This document shows positions 27,325 through 35,934 of a stretch of DNA of 64,000 bases, piece by piece. The notes beneath the pieces were generated by a model that saw only the letters and a list, made by a program, of their open reading frames with translations, did no database searches and had not been told where the DNA came from. The DNA is from an uncultured Gemmatimonadota bacterium (GTDB taxonomy: Bacteria > Gemmatimonadota > Gemmatimonadetes > Gemmatimonadales > Gemmatimonadaceae), in assembly GCA_902826615.1 (NCBI GenBank), contig CADEFN010000004.1:124001-188000 (forward strand). The letters are read 5' to 3'. Made by a program: the position numbers and the translations under genes. Each line of letters opens with the position of its first letter. Position 1 is the stretch's first letter.

Positions 27325-28359
27325 TTATCCCCCATCGAGGTCGCGGCTCACACCCGGCGTCACTGGAGCAGCCACTCCACGCAGCCGCGCCACGATCTTG
27401 TCCCCGTGATACCGCCCGTTTTCGATGAAGACCTGGTTGGCGTCAAAGCCCGCCGTCACCACCCCGACCATGAATACGCCCGGCACAACGGTCTCGAAGG
27501 TCTCGGGGTTGTGCGACGGTATGCCGGTGACCGGATCAATGGGCACTCCAAGCTCACGCAGCAGGTCAACACGCGGCGCGAATCCCGTGAGGAGGTACAC
27601 GTGGTCGGCTGCGATCGATGCACTCGACTGACCCGACGCGGTCTGCTCGGTGATGTGTACCTGCTCCGCGTCGATCGCCGACACACGCGCGTTCCAGCGA
27701 ACGGCGATACTCCCTTCGGCAATGCGGTTGGTGAGATCGGGGAGAATCCACGGCTTGATCTTCTTGTCGAACGTCGGACCGAAGTGAACAAGCGTCACCT
27801 GGGCTCCGCACCGCCAGAGGTCGAGCGCGGCCTCCGCCGCCGAATTGCCACCACCAACCACAACGACGCGCTGCTGGAAGGCATGATGTCCTTCCCCGTA
27901 GGCGTGATGGACATGCGCAAGCACTTCGCCAGGCACTCCGAGCAGGTTGGGCGAACCCCAGTACCCGGTCGCCACCACCACGGAGCCCGCCGAGGTTGTT
28001 CTCGGAGCACCACGCCGTTCGCTCTCCACCACAAAGGCTCCAGCACGCCCACTGACGCGCAGCACTTGTTCATACTGGCGCACGCGGATGCCGAAATGCG
28101 AAACCACGGCCCGGTAATAGGCCAGGGCATCCCGCCGGGACGGCTTCGCCTCTGCCGTGATGAACGGGATGCCACCTAACGACAACTTCTCCGCCGTGGA
28201 GAAGAAGGTGGCATACGTGGGGTACTGGGTGATGGCATTCACCACGCAGCCGGCGTCGATGACCAGCGTACGAAAGCCGGCCTGCTGCAGGGAGATCGCG
28301 GCGGCCAGCCCACAGGGCCCTGCCCCGATCACCACCACATGCTCGTCCGCACCAGCCAT
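27325..28359 (-). CDS. YpdA-family FAD/NAD(P)H disulfide reductase
   Basis: A protein of 344 residues. Two dinucleotide-binding motifs are seen: VVIGAGPCGLAAAISL at the N terminus (FAD) and VVVVGGGNSAAEAALDL near residue 170 (NAD(P)H). The pattern ITQYPTYATFFSTAEKLSLGGIPF and a lone Cys near residue 16 (GPCG) are typical of YpdA-type enzymes, which reduce bacillithiol disulfide in Bacillota. There is no redox CxxC as in thioredoxin reductase. It starts 3 bases after purA ends and is probably co-transcribed with it. The exact low-molecular-weight thiol used here is unknown. Confidence 0.8.
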   Translation of the reverse strand: MAGADEHVVVIGAGPCGLAAAISLQQAGFRTLVIDAGCVVNAITQYPTYATFFSTAEKLSLGGIPFITAEAKPSRRDALAYYRAVVSHFGIRVRQYEQVLRVSGRAGAFVVESERRGAPRTTSAGSVVVATGYWGSPNLLGVPGEVLAHVHHAYGEGHHAFQQRVVVVGGGNSAAEAALDLWRCGAQVTLVHFGPTFDKKIKPWILPDLTNRIAEGSIAVRWNARVSAIDAEQVHITEQTASGQSSASIAADHVYLLTGFAPRVDLLRELGVPIDPVTGIPSHNPETFETVVPGVFMVGVVTAGFDANQVFIENGRYHGDKIVARLRGVAAPVTPGVSRDLDGG

Positions 28360-28362
28360 GGG

Positions 28363-29655
28363 TCAGCCCTGCGGGGCGACGTCGATGATCTGATCGCGCC
28401 GGGTGCCTACACTCACATACCGGATGGGCGTGTCCACGAGGGACTCCAACCGGTCGAGATATGCGCGCGCCGCCCGCGGGAGATCGGCGATGGTGCGGGC
28501 GCTCTCGGTGGATTGCTGCCAACCGTCCATCCACTCGTACACGGGCGACAGCTGCTCGAGGGCGGTGATGTCGGCCGGGAACTCCTGCAACACGTCATCG
28601 CCCACCCGATACCCTGTGCACAGCGCCACGCGGTCGAGTGTGTCCAGCACATCGAGTTTGGTCACTGCCAGCCCGGTGAGGCCGTTCACCCGTGAGGCAT
28701 ACCGCACCACCACCGAGTCAAACCACCCGCAGCGGCGTGGGCGTCCGGTGGTCGCGCCATACTCATTGCCGAGCTTGCGAATGCGCTCACCCAGTTCGGT
28801 GTCCAGCTCGGTGGGAAGGGGCCCATTGCCCACGCGTGTGGTGTAGGCCTTCACGATGCCTAACGCGGCGTGAATGGCGGTGGGCGCCAGCCCGGCGCCG
28901 GTGGCCGCACCACCAACAGTGGTACTGCTCGACGTCACAAAGGGATAGGTGCCGTGGTCGACATCGAGCAGCGAACCCTGGGCGCCCTCCATCAGCACCG
29001 ACGCCCCGCTTTTCACGGCGCGATGCAGAAGCACCCCCAGATCGTCGGCCAGCGCCAGGAGACGCGGGGCCACGCGCTCGATCGCCGTCATCGTCTGTTC
29101 AACATCGGCCCGTTGCGCCGACCCGAACCGCTCGAGCCGCATGTTGGCCGTATCGCATCCGCGCTGCACCAGCTCGCGCAATCGTCCGGGATGCCGAAGG
29201 TCTACCACACGAATGCCGCGGCGTCCCGCCTTGTCTTCGTACGCCGGACCGATCCCGCGCCCCGTGGTGCCAATGGCCTTGCTCGCCTCACTCTCCTTGT
29301 CCACCAGCTTGTGATACGGCATCACCAGGTGCGCGCGGTCAGAGACGTACAGCCGTCCCTCCACGTCGATACCGTCCTTCACCAGCTCGTCGATTTCGGT
29401 GAACAGGGTCTCGGGATCGAGCACAACACCATTGCCGATCGCGCAGCGCACCCCGCCATGCAGAATGCCGCTCGGAATCTGGTGGAGCACAAAGGAGTCT
29501 TCGCCGATGTGTACGGTGTGACCCGCATTGGCTCCCCCCTGATAGCGCACCACCCAGTCGGCACGTTCGGCAAGCACGTCCACCAGTTTGCCCTTCCCCT
29601 CGTCGCCCCATTGTGCGCCGACAATCACCACGGTGCGGGTCTTCGTATCGAACAT
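28363..29655 (-). CDS. purA: Adenylosuccinate synthetase
   Basis: A protein of 430 residues, the usual length. It catalyses GTP-dependent conversion of IMP and aspartate to adenylosuccinate, the first committed step to AMP. Motifs: GAQWGDEGKGK P-loop, NAGHTV, TTGRGIGPAYEDK and GATTGRPRRCGWFD. It is followed closely by the YpdA-type gene. The upstream region carries the terminator of the next gene on the right, so purA probably has its own promoter in the 117-base gap. Confidence 0.97.
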   Translation of the reverse strand: MFDTKTRTVVIVGAQWGDEGKGKLVDVLAERADWVVRYQGGANAGHTVHIGEDSFVLHQIPSGILHGGVRCAIGNGVVLDPETLFTEIDELVKDGIDVEGRLYVSDRAHLVMPYHKLVDKESEASKAIGTTGRGIGPAYEDKAGRRGIRVVDLRHPGRLRELVQRGCDTANMRLERFGSAQRADVEQTMTAIERVAPRLLALADDLGVLLHRAVKSGASVLMEGAQGSLLDVDHGTYPFVTSSSTTVGGAATGAGLAPTAIHAALGIVKAYTTRVGNGPLPTELDTELGERIRKLGNEYGATTGRPRRCGWFDSVVVRYASRVNGLTGLAVTKLDVLDTLDRVALCTGYRVGDDVLQEFPADITALEQLSPVYEWMDGWQQSTESARTIADLPRAARAYLDRLESLVDTPIRYVSVGTRRDQIIDVAPQG

Positions 29656-29685
29656 TGCGGCGGCTCGTTAAGGCGGGCGGAAGAC

Positions 29686-29718
29686 AAAAAAAACCGCCCC
29701 GACCAGTCGGTCGGGGCG
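29686..29718 (-). terminator. Rho-independent terminator downstream of DUF1269 gene
   Basis: Perfect 10-bp stem CGCCCCGACC/GGTCGGGGCG with a 4-base loop; on the minus strand it is followed by a run of eight T's. It lies 55 bases after the stop of the DUF1269 protein and upstream of purA, so it ends that transcript and insulates purA. Confidence 0.92.
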
Positions 29719-29772
29719 TTGGTGAAAGCTAGGGATCAGAGGCGCATTTGTCAGGCCTCCACCGGACTCGGC

Positions 29773-30264
29773 TCAGGTGCCCGTCGGTCGCACTTGCGAC
29801 ATGGCCTGCGCCAGGTCGGCCTCCAGACCCGATCCGACCACCGTACCGCCAGCCTCGCCGACGATCCGTTCGGCGTGCGCGGTATCCGCTTCGTCGACGA
29901 GTGCGACCATCAGCGAGGTACCGACCGGGATGCCACTTCCCATCTGCTTGAGGAGCGCGTCAGGGAAACCGGCGTCAATGAAGTGGGCCGCGACGGCGCC
30001 GCCAATGGCGCCCATGATCGGTCCGATGCCGGGCAGAAGCAGAGCCGCGACAGCACCCACCGCGGCGCTTTTGCCGAGTCCCCAGTCCTGCGTTTCCGTG
30101 AACTCCACACGCCCGTCCACGAGGCGCTGGATCAGGGCAACGTTTCCGAGGCGGGCTCCGCCCCCTTTCAGGCGCTCCAGCCCGCCCTTGGCGCCTTCTG
30201 TGAGCGGGAATGATGCTACCAGGACTTTCTTGATGGAGGCAGGAGGCGTCGACGGTGCGGTCAT
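29773..30264 (-). CDS. DUF1269 family membrane-associated protein
   Basis: A protein of 163 residues. The middle has a Gly/Ala-rich hydrophobic region (AAVGAVAALLLPGIGPIMGAIGGAVAAHFID) that probably forms a helical hairpin in the membrane, flanked by soluble alpha/beta segments (KKVLVASFPLTEGAKGGLERL; SLMVALVDEADTAHAERIV). This arrangement is typical of DUF1269 proteins, whose function is unknown. It is transcribed alone, between terminators on both sides. Confidence 0.75.
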   Translation of the reverse strand: MTAPSTPPASIKKVLVASFPLTEGAKGGLERLKGGGARLGNVALIQRLVDGRVEFTETQDWGLGKSAAVGAVAALLLPGIGPIMGAIGGAVAAHFIDAGFPDALLKQMGSGIPVGTSLMVALVDEADTAHAERIVGEAGGTVVGSGLEADLAQAMSQVRPTGT

Positions 30265-30287
30265 GAGTCGTATGGGTGAAGAGTGCG

Positions 30288-30320
30288 AAAAAGCTAACGC
30301 GATTTCTCAAGGTCTCGCGT
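30288..30320 (-). terminator. Rho-independent terminator downstream of DUF456 gene
   Basis: On the minus strand the stem ACGCGA/TCGCGT with a 12-base loop is followed by TAGC and five T's. It lies 29 bases after the DUF456 stop and just upstream of the DUF1269 start at 30264. Confidence 0.7.
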
Positions 30321-30348
30321 CACGAGTCTGTTCCCGGCGAGGGGCGGC

Positions 30349-30849
30349 CTAGCTCTTCCAGGCGCTGAAGAGCAGGACGACGGCAACCGCGCAGCCCAGA
30401 CCCGTCTTGGCGGCGGCGGCCATGACCCGACCAATCAGCGCGCCAGTGGCGACCCGGGTTGCGGTGTCACGTGTGGCGTCCTGCCGGGTGTACTCGAGCA
30501 CCAGGGCGCCCACAAATGCCCCGGCGAAGGCCCCGATCACCGAGCCGATGATGGGCACGGGCACTCCGACAATGGCCCCGGCGATGCCACCCAGAATGGC
30601 GCCCCACCCCGCCCGGCGAGAGCCGCCGTATTTGGTGGTGTACTTGGCCGAGAGCGTGAACTCCAGCACTTCGGCCACCACCGCGAGTCCAAAGGCGATG
30701 CCGAGCGCCAGGCCACCGATCGCCATGCCGGGCACGAGCCAGTTCCAGGCGAAGGCCGCCACGATCATCACCCACAGCCCCGGCAAGCCGAGCGGCACGA
30801 GGAAGAGGGAGAGGAGAAGAACAGCCGCGAACGCGAGGAGTTGCAGCAT
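30349..30849 (-). CDS. DUF456 family membrane protein
   Basis: A protein of 166 residues with four to five membrane helices (LLAFAAVLLLSLFLVPLGLPGLWVM; AIGGLALGIAFGLAVVAEVLEF; Gly-rich GAILGGIAGAIVGVPVP; GSVIGAFAGAFVGALVLEY; a final VMAAAAKTGLGCAVAVVLL). The Gly-rich third helix and the KYGGSRRAGWGA loop are diagnostic of DUF456. The function is unknown. The ATG overlaps the M28 peptidase stop by one base (TGATG). Confidence 0.85.
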   Translation of the reverse strand: MLQLLAFAAVLLLSLFLVPLGLPGLWVMIVAAFAWNWLVPGMAIGGLALGIAFGLAVVAEVLEFTLSAKYTTKYGGSRRAGWGAILGGIAGAIVGVPVPIIGSVIGAFAGAFVGALVLEYTRQDATRDTATRVATGALIGRVMAAAAKTGLGCAVAVVLLFSAWKS

Positions 30850-31919
30850 CAGGTTAGTCGGTTCAGGAATCCGGTCAGTGCGCGAGCCAGCGCTTCCACA
30901 CTGCCGCCGGTGAGATGCCGTACGGAATCTGCGGGTCTGTGGATTCGGGCCAGGGTGCCGAGGTGCCCGCGACTGAGCGTGATCGCCTCCCAGCCGGCGT
31001 CAGCGAGGGCGACGCCGTCCGTCAGAAGACCGGGGATGATGGGCGAGAGCCGGGGTGTGAGCCCTTCGAGGCCGGCGGACACCGTGCGCGCCCAGAGTCG
31101 CGACGGGGCGCCATGGACCATGCAGCGCCACCCCCCGGACTCATCGAGGGTGTCGATGTTGATGGCACGCCCCGGGGCACGCCCACGCACCCACACGCGC
31201 GCCCCGGCAAGCCCCAGCTCTTCTCCGCTCATGAGCACGATGCCTAACGAAGCGCCATGCGGCAGTGTCTCTGCCACCCGCAGACAGGCGGCCACACCGG
31301 TGGCGTTGTCAGCCGCCCCGGGCGATTCGTTGCCAACCGTGGAAAAGGAGGCCACGGCGCCGGCAATCATGCCCACGAGTGGCACCGCAGGATGAATCCC
31401 TGCACTCAGGCAGCCGACGATGGTGACGAGCCAGGCAGCACCGGCCGTCACGAGCGCGCCGGCACGCACCAGTGTGGGAATCGGCTGTGACTTGGAATCG
31501 ATATGCGCCACCAGCCAGCACGCCGGGTTACCCCGCGTCGCGACGAGGTTGCAGCTCTCGACCCGGTGCGTGGGCCACCTGCGCACACCCTGGCGCGCCC
31601 CCGCATATCCGGCAACGGCCAGCAGCAGCCCCGTGATGAGTAATGACACTCCAACCATCCGAAGCTCCACCGTCCCGGCCAGCAGCAGCACAGCGGTGGT
31701 ACCCAGCGCGACCGTCATCACCCCGGCAACCGCAGGCACCATCCAGCGTCCCACAGCAGCGGAAAAGACAAACGGCTCCTCGGTAACCGAGAAGCCGTGC
31801 GAACGCAGAATGGTAGCACAGTAGTCCAGCGCGTCGCGCTCCGCCGCGCTGCCCGCAGGGCGCCCGGCCCCGGCCAGTGCGCGCAGATGCGCACGCGCTG
31901 GCCCCAACTCGTCAGGCAA
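30849..31919 (-). CDS. M28-family metallopeptidase with membrane helices
   Basis: A protein of 356 residues from a TTG at 31919, which overlaps the end of the upstream aldolase gene; an ATG further upstream would overlap it more. M28 zinc motifs: LVAHIDSKSQP (His-x-Asp), GAADNATGVAACL (bridging Asp), MSGEELGLAG (catalytic Glu), INIDTLDE and a late His in ARIHRPADS. Unusually, hydrophobic segments interrupt the N-terminal half (MVPAVAGVMTVALGTTAVLLLAG, VGVSLLITGLLLAVAGYAGA, and one near residue 190), so the catalytic domain appears membrane-anchored. The substrate is unknown. Confidence 0.75.
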   Translation of the reverse strand: MPDELGPARAHLRALAGAGRPAGSAAERDALDYCATILRSHGFSVTEEPFVFSAAVGRWMVPAVAGVMTVALGTTAVLLLAGTVELRMVGVSLLITGLLLAVAGYAGARQGVRRWPTHRVESCNLVATRGNPACWLVAHIDSKSQPIPTLVRAGALVTAGAAWLVTIVGCLSAGIHPAVPLVGMIAGAVASFSTVGNESPGAADNATGVAACLRVAETLPHGASLGIVLMSGEELGLAGARVWVRGRAPGRAINIDTLDESGGWRCMVHGAPSRLWARTVSAGLEGLTPRLSPIIPGLLTDGVALADAGWEAITLSRGHLGTLARIHRPADSVRHLTGGSVEALARALTGFLNRLT

Positions 31920-32811
31920 CGCCCGCCAGGCTCGCTTCGCGAAGGAGCCGCTCCACATCGTGCACATCCTGCGCCGACGCCGCGAGCAGCGGGAGCCGCA
32001 CCGGACCACCGCGCAGCCCCACCCGTTCCATCGCCACCTTCACGGCAGGAATCCCCATCCGACCCACAATCTCCATGGCCGACGGCGTGAGGCGCTTCTG
32101 TACTTCCTCGCTCCCGGCGGCATCACCGGCATCGTACCGGCGCAGCACATCAAGGGCGAGTTCGGCAGCAAAGAGCGCCACCGCCAGGATGCCCCCCGTT
32201 GCGCCTAACGCCAACGCCTGATGGAAGGTGCCGCCATGTCCGGTGATCACCGAGAACTCGGCATCCTGCGAGGCCAGATAGTTGGGAAGGTATGCCAGGT
32301 CGCCTGACGAGTCCTTCATCCCGATGACGTTGTCATGATCGGCCAGTCGTGCAACCAGCTCCCCATCGAGCCGGAAGTGCATGTACTTGGGAATGTTGTA
32401 CAGCAACACCGGCACCGGCGATTCGTCAGCGACCCGCTCGTAGTGCGCCTGAAGCGCGGGCGACGACATGGCGTTGCTGTAATAGTGCGGTGCCACCACC
32501 AGCACGGCGTCAGCGCCGCGTTCCGCCGCTTCGCGACAGCGGCGCACACAGGCTTTGGTCGACTCGGCACCGGTCCCGACGATCAGCCAGTGATTCGTCG
32601 ACGTCACACTCCGCGCCATCTCCACCAGGCGGAGCCGCTCGGACTCCTCGAGAAGCGCCGCCTCACCCGTTGATCCGGCGACGACCAGGCCGTCGAGGCC
32701 CGCCGCCAGATGAGCTCGCGCATTGAACCCGAACGCATCGAGGTCAAGCTCCCCACGGGCGTCGAAGGTGGTGATGACTGGTCCGAAAACTCCACGCAGC
32801 GACGGCTTCAC
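31912..32811 (-). CDS. DapA-family aldolase/lyase
   Basis: A protein of 299 residues starting with GTG at 32811. It belongs to the dihydrodipicolinate synthase/N-acetylneuraminate lyase superfamily of Schiff-base aldolases: GSTGEA carboxylate-binding loop, YNIPKY with the catalytic Tyr, and the Schiff-base Lys in VIGMKDSSGD. It could be 4-hydroxy-tetrahydrodipicolinate synthase or a 4-hydroxy-2-oxoglutarate aldolase-like enzyme. The neighbours (pilT and a peptidase) give no lysine-pathway context, so the exact substrate stays open. Confidence 0.85.
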   Translation of the reverse strand: MKPSLRGVFGPVITTFDARGELDLDAFGFNARAHLAAGLDGLVVAGSTGEAALLEESERLRLVEMARSVTSTNHWLIVGTGAESTKACVRRCREAAERGADAVLVVAPHYYSNAMSSPALQAHYERVADESPVPVLLYNIPKYMHFRLDGELVARLADHDNVIGMKDSSGDLAYLPNYLASQDAEFSVITGHGGTFHQALALGATGGILAVALFAAELALDVLRRYDAGDAAGSEEVQKRLTPSAMEIVGRMGIPAVKVAMERVGLRGGPVRLPLLAASAQDVHDVERLLREASLAGVA

Positions 32812-32829
32812 GGGGGCGCCCTCCAGGCG

Positions 32830-33957
32830 TCAGGTCAGGTCATGCGATCCGCCGCCAAAGGGGTCTGCAGGTACCGTGGCTTCGCGGCGATCAGATCGCC
32901 GAAACATACTCATTTGCAGCTCGAAGTCCGCAGGTCGTGTCGACGCCGCAAGCGCCGTTTCGAAAGTCACCACTTCCTGCGCCACGAGATCGGCCAGGTG
33001 CTGATCGAACGTCTGCATCCCGTACTGGTCGCGCCCGTCGGCCATGTAGTCGCGGATTTCTGACACCCGCTGATTCAGGATCAGGTCCGCAATCAGCGGC
33101 GTGTTGACCATGATCTCGCACGCCACCGCGCGGCCATTCCCACCCTTGCGTGGAAGGAGCCGCTGGGAAACGACTGCCGCGAGTGACTCGGACAGTCGGA
33201 TGCGGACGACGTCCTGCTCTTCAGGCGGAAACATGGCCACGATGCGCATGATCGTCGCCTGCGCGTCGGGCGTGTGAACCGTCGCCAGCAGAAGGTGGCC
33301 CGTCTCCGCCGCCTTCATCGCCGTATCAATTGTTTCGGTGTCCCGAAGCTCGCCCAGTACGATGACGTCAGGATCCTGCCGCAGCGCCGCCTTGAGCCCC
33401 ACCCGGAAATTTTCGGTATCCACCCCAATCTCGCGCTGGGTGATGGAACTCTTCAGGTCACGATGCAGGAATTCGATCGGCTCCTCGAGCGTCACGATGT
33501 GGCGTTCCAGGTTCGCATTGATGTGGCCCAGCATCGCCGCCAGGGTCGACGACTTTCCCGAGCCAGTCACGCCTGTCACCAGCACCATTCCGCGCTCTGT
33601 CATGGCAATGCGCTCGATGGTCGACGGAAGGCTGAGCTGCTCAATCGTCGGCACCCGGAACGGAATCACCCGCATCACGATCATGAAGCTCGACCGCTGG
33701 CGGAGGATGTTCACGCGGAATCGGCCGATGCCAGGAGCGCCCCAGGAGCAGTCGTAGTCCAGCAGTGAGTCGATTCGCTCCTTTACCTTCTCATTCGAGA
33801 TCAGCTTGAGCGCGATGGCACGCGTCTGCTCGGGCGTCAGCGCCTGCTTGGTCATGGCGACCAGCTTGCCGTCGATCCGGGCGCGAAACACGTCGCCCGC
33901 CTTGATGTGCAGGTCTGAAGCGCCGCGATCCACTGCGGCCTTGATGATCTTCTCCAT
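32830..33957 (-). CDS. pilT: PilT-type type IV pilus retraction ATPase
   Basis: A protein of 375 residues. It has the GspE/PilT architecture: an N-terminal PAS-like domain (ASDLHIKAGDVFRARIDGKL), Walker A (GVTGSGKSSTLAAML), the Asp box (ITLEEPIEFLH as read in VTLEEPIEFLH), a His box (LLATVHTPDAQATIMRIV) and Walker B (ALRQDPDVIVLGELRD). It powers pilus disassembly and twitching motility. No other pilus genes are in the window. The 18-base gap to the aldolase gene suggests the two are co-transcribed. Confidence 0.93.
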   Translation of the reverse strand: MEKIIKAAVDRGASDLHIKAGDVFRARIDGKLVAMTKQALTPEQTRAIALKLISNEKVKERIDSLLDYDCSWGAPGIGRFRVNILRQRSSFMIVMRVIPFRVPTIEQLSLPSTIERIAMTERGMVLVTGVTGSGKSSTLAAMLGHINANLERHIVTLEEPIEFLHRDLKSSITQREIGVDTENFRVGLKAALRQDPDVIVLGELRDTETIDTAMKAAETGHLLLATVHTPDAQATIMRIVAMFPPEEQDVVRIRLSESLAAVVSQRLLPRKGGNGRAVACEIMVNTPLIADLILNQRVSEIRDYMADGRDQYGMQTFDQHLADLVAQEVVTFETALAASTRPADFELQMSMFRRSDRREATVPADPFGGGSHDLT

Positions 33958-34064
33958 TGCGCTTCCCCGCGCGTTCTGCGCGCTCTAGCTGTTTCTGCGC
34001 CCGCGACCGCGTACCATCGCGGCGCTGCTACCCCACCAGACGATCCAGCACCCCCGCGGAGCAC

Positions 34065-34104
34065 GTTCCCGGAGCGGCCGGCGCCCAACCGGCCCACCCC
34101 GGGA
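34065..34104 (-). terminator. Strong hairpin downstream of trpS
   Basis: Nested inverted repeat: outer arms TTCCCGG/CCGGGAA and inner arms GGCCGG/CCGGCC with a 7-base loop. It starts 9 bases after the trpS stop at 34114. There is no clear T-run, so it may be a structural mRNA end rather than a classical intrinsic terminator. The remaining ~100 bases up to the pilT start hold nothing else I recognise. Confidence 0.45.
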
Positions 34105-34113
34105 AACGACCAC

Positions 34114-35088
34114 TCAATCGAAGCCCATCTTCTGCCGAACCTCAGCGATTGTGCGCTGCGCCACAGTCCTGGCCCTAGACGCCCCGTCCCCGAGGATTTC
34201 TGCCACCCGCTTGGGGGTCGCTTGAAGTGCCTCCGCCCGGGTGCGAATGGGGGTCAGAACCTCCTCCATCCCCTGGTGCAGCACTTTTTTGCAGTCGATA
34301 CACCCCCACCCTGCGGACCGGCATTGCGCGGCCACCTGCTCGACCGTATCGGGCGGGGTGAAGGCCTTGTGGAGCTGGAAGATGTTGCAGATGTCAGGAT
34401 TGCCGGGGTCGGTCTTCTTCACCCGGGCGGGGTCGGTCATGGCTGGACGGAGTTTGTCCCATATCGCAGCACTCGGCTCGAGGAGCGCCACGGTATTGCC
34501 GAGCGACTTTGACATCTTGGCCTGACCGTCCAGGCCCAGGATTCGACGGGTTGGGGTGAGCCGCGCCTGCGGTTCCGGGAAATAGCCCTCACCAAACCGC
34601 GCATTCCATTTGCGCGCGATTTCTCGTGAGAGTTCAAGGTGCTGGATCTGATCCTCACCAACCGGTACGGTGTCGGCGTGATACAGCAGGATGTCGGCGG
34701 CCTGGAGCACGGGGTAGTTGAGGATCCCAGCCGCCACACTCTCCATTCGAGCGGACTTGTCCTTGTATTGCGTCTGACGCTCCAGCTCACCGACCGGTGT
34801 GAGCGTCATGAAGAACCACGCCAGCTCCGTATGTTCACGCACATGCGACTGGACAAACAGCGTCGCCTTTTCCGGATCGATGCCGGCCGCGAGCAGGGAG
34901 AGCGCCATCCCGTGCGTGCGTTGTCTCAGCTCCTCCGGTTCGAAGGCCTGGGTGATGGCGTGATAGTCGACCACGCAGATGAATGTTTCCATCTCGTGCT
35001 GGAGATCGACCCAGTTTTTCACGGCGCCGAGGTAATTTCCGATGTGCAACTCACCCGACGGCTGGATCCCGCTGAATATTCGTGGCAT
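34114..35088 (-). CDS. trpS: Tryptophanyl-tRNA synthetase
   Basis: A protein of 324 residues from the ATG at 35088; the longer open frame upstream is not family-like. It is a class I synthetase: HIGH-like motif SGELHIGNYLGA and KMSKS motif in GLDGQAKMSKSLGN are both clear. PVGEDQIQHLELSREIA is the tRNA-Trp synthetase signature. It carries a Cys pair near the C terminus (GWGCIDCKKVL) reported in some TrpRS lineages. It is divergent from the inositol monophosphatase gene, with a 46-base shared promoter region. Confidence 0.96.
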   Translation of the reverse strand: MPRIFSGIQPSGELHIGNYLGAVKNWVDLQHEMETFICVVDYHAITQAFEPEELRQRTHGMALSLLAAGIDPEKATLFVQSHVREHTELAWFFMTLTPVGELERQTQYKDKSARMESVAAGILNYPVLQAADILLYHADTVPVGEDQIQHLELSREIARKWNARFGEGYFPEPQARLTPTRRILGLDGQAKMSKSLGNTVALLEPSAAIWDKLRPAMTDPARVKKTDPGNPDICNIFQLHKAFTPPDTVEQVAAQCRSAGWGCIDCKKVLHQGMEEVLTPIRTRAEALQATPKRVAEILGDGASRARTVAQRTIAEVRQKMGFD

Positions 35089-35134
35089 TCCGGCAACATA
35101 AGCCGACCCTCGCCAGCGCGGCAGCGCGGTGTCC

Positions 35135-35920
35135 ATGAGTGATTTACTCCTCCACGCGTGTCGCGAGGCGGCCGCGGAGGCCGCGGCCTACATCAGGGCC
35201 CGGGCGACCACGGTGCACCAGATCGACTGGCAGGTGAAGTCGCGCGCCGACTTCGTGAGTGAGGTCGACACCGCCGCCGAAGAGCTGATCACCAGGGCCC
35301 TGCTTCGCGCCTTCCCCGACGCCCAGGTGATGGGAGAGGAACTCGCTCCCTCCCTGACTCTCGGCGATGGCGTCACCTTCATTGTCGATCCACTCGACGG
35401 GACGACAAACTTCCTGCACGGCTACCCGCAGTACGGGGTGTCCATTGCGGCGGTGGCCGGGGGAGTACTCGAAGTGGGGGTGGTGCACGACGTCCCCAGG
35501 GACATCGTGTACGCGGCCCGGCGGGGTGGTGGTGCCTGGTGCGACGGAACGCGGATGCGGGTCTCGACAACAACCGAGCCCCTGCGTGCACTGATCGGCA
35601 CCGGATTTCCCTTCAAGGACCGGGAGCAGCTCGATCCGTATTTGCCCCAGTTTGTGCGTATGGCGTCCGCGACGTCGGGCCTCCGGCGCGCAGGAGCGGC
35701 GGCGCTTGACCTGGCCGACGTGGCCGCTGGGCGACTCGACGGATTCTGGGAACTGATGCTCGCACCGTGGGACATGGCCGCCGGGTTGCTGCTGGTTCGA
35801 GAAGCCGGGGGCCGCGCAACGGATTTCAGCGGGACGGAGGTCGGGCCCTCGCAGTCGGGGCTTGTGGCCTCCAACGGAGTGATGCATGACTGGATGCTGA
35901 GCCAGCTGACCACCCAATAG
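35135..35920 (+). CDS. Inositol monophosphatase family protein
   Basis: A protein of 261 residues from the ATG at 35135 (a GTG two codons earlier is possible). Metal-binding motifs of the family are complete: GEEL (first Glu pair), DPLDGTTNF (Asp residues for Mg2+), and WDMAAGLLLVREAGG near the C terminus. It hydrolyses a phosphate monoester such as inositol phosphate or a related sugar phosphate. It is followed after 14 bases by the formiminotransferase gene, so the two are probably an operon. Confidence 0.93.
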   Translation: MSDLLLHACREAAAEAAAYIRARATTVHQIDWQVKSRADFVSEVDTAAEELITRALLRAFPDAQVMGEELAPSLTLGDGVTFIVDPLDGTTNFLHGYPQYGVSIAAVAGGVLEVGVVHDVPRDIVYAARRGGGAWCDGTRMRVSTTTEPLRALIGTGFPFKDREQLDPYLPQFVRMASATSGLRRAGAAALDLADVAAGRLDGFWELMLAPWDMAAGLLLVREAGGRATDFSGTEVGPSQSGLVASNGVMHDWMLSQLTTQ

Positions 35921-35934
35921 ACACCTGTACACGC

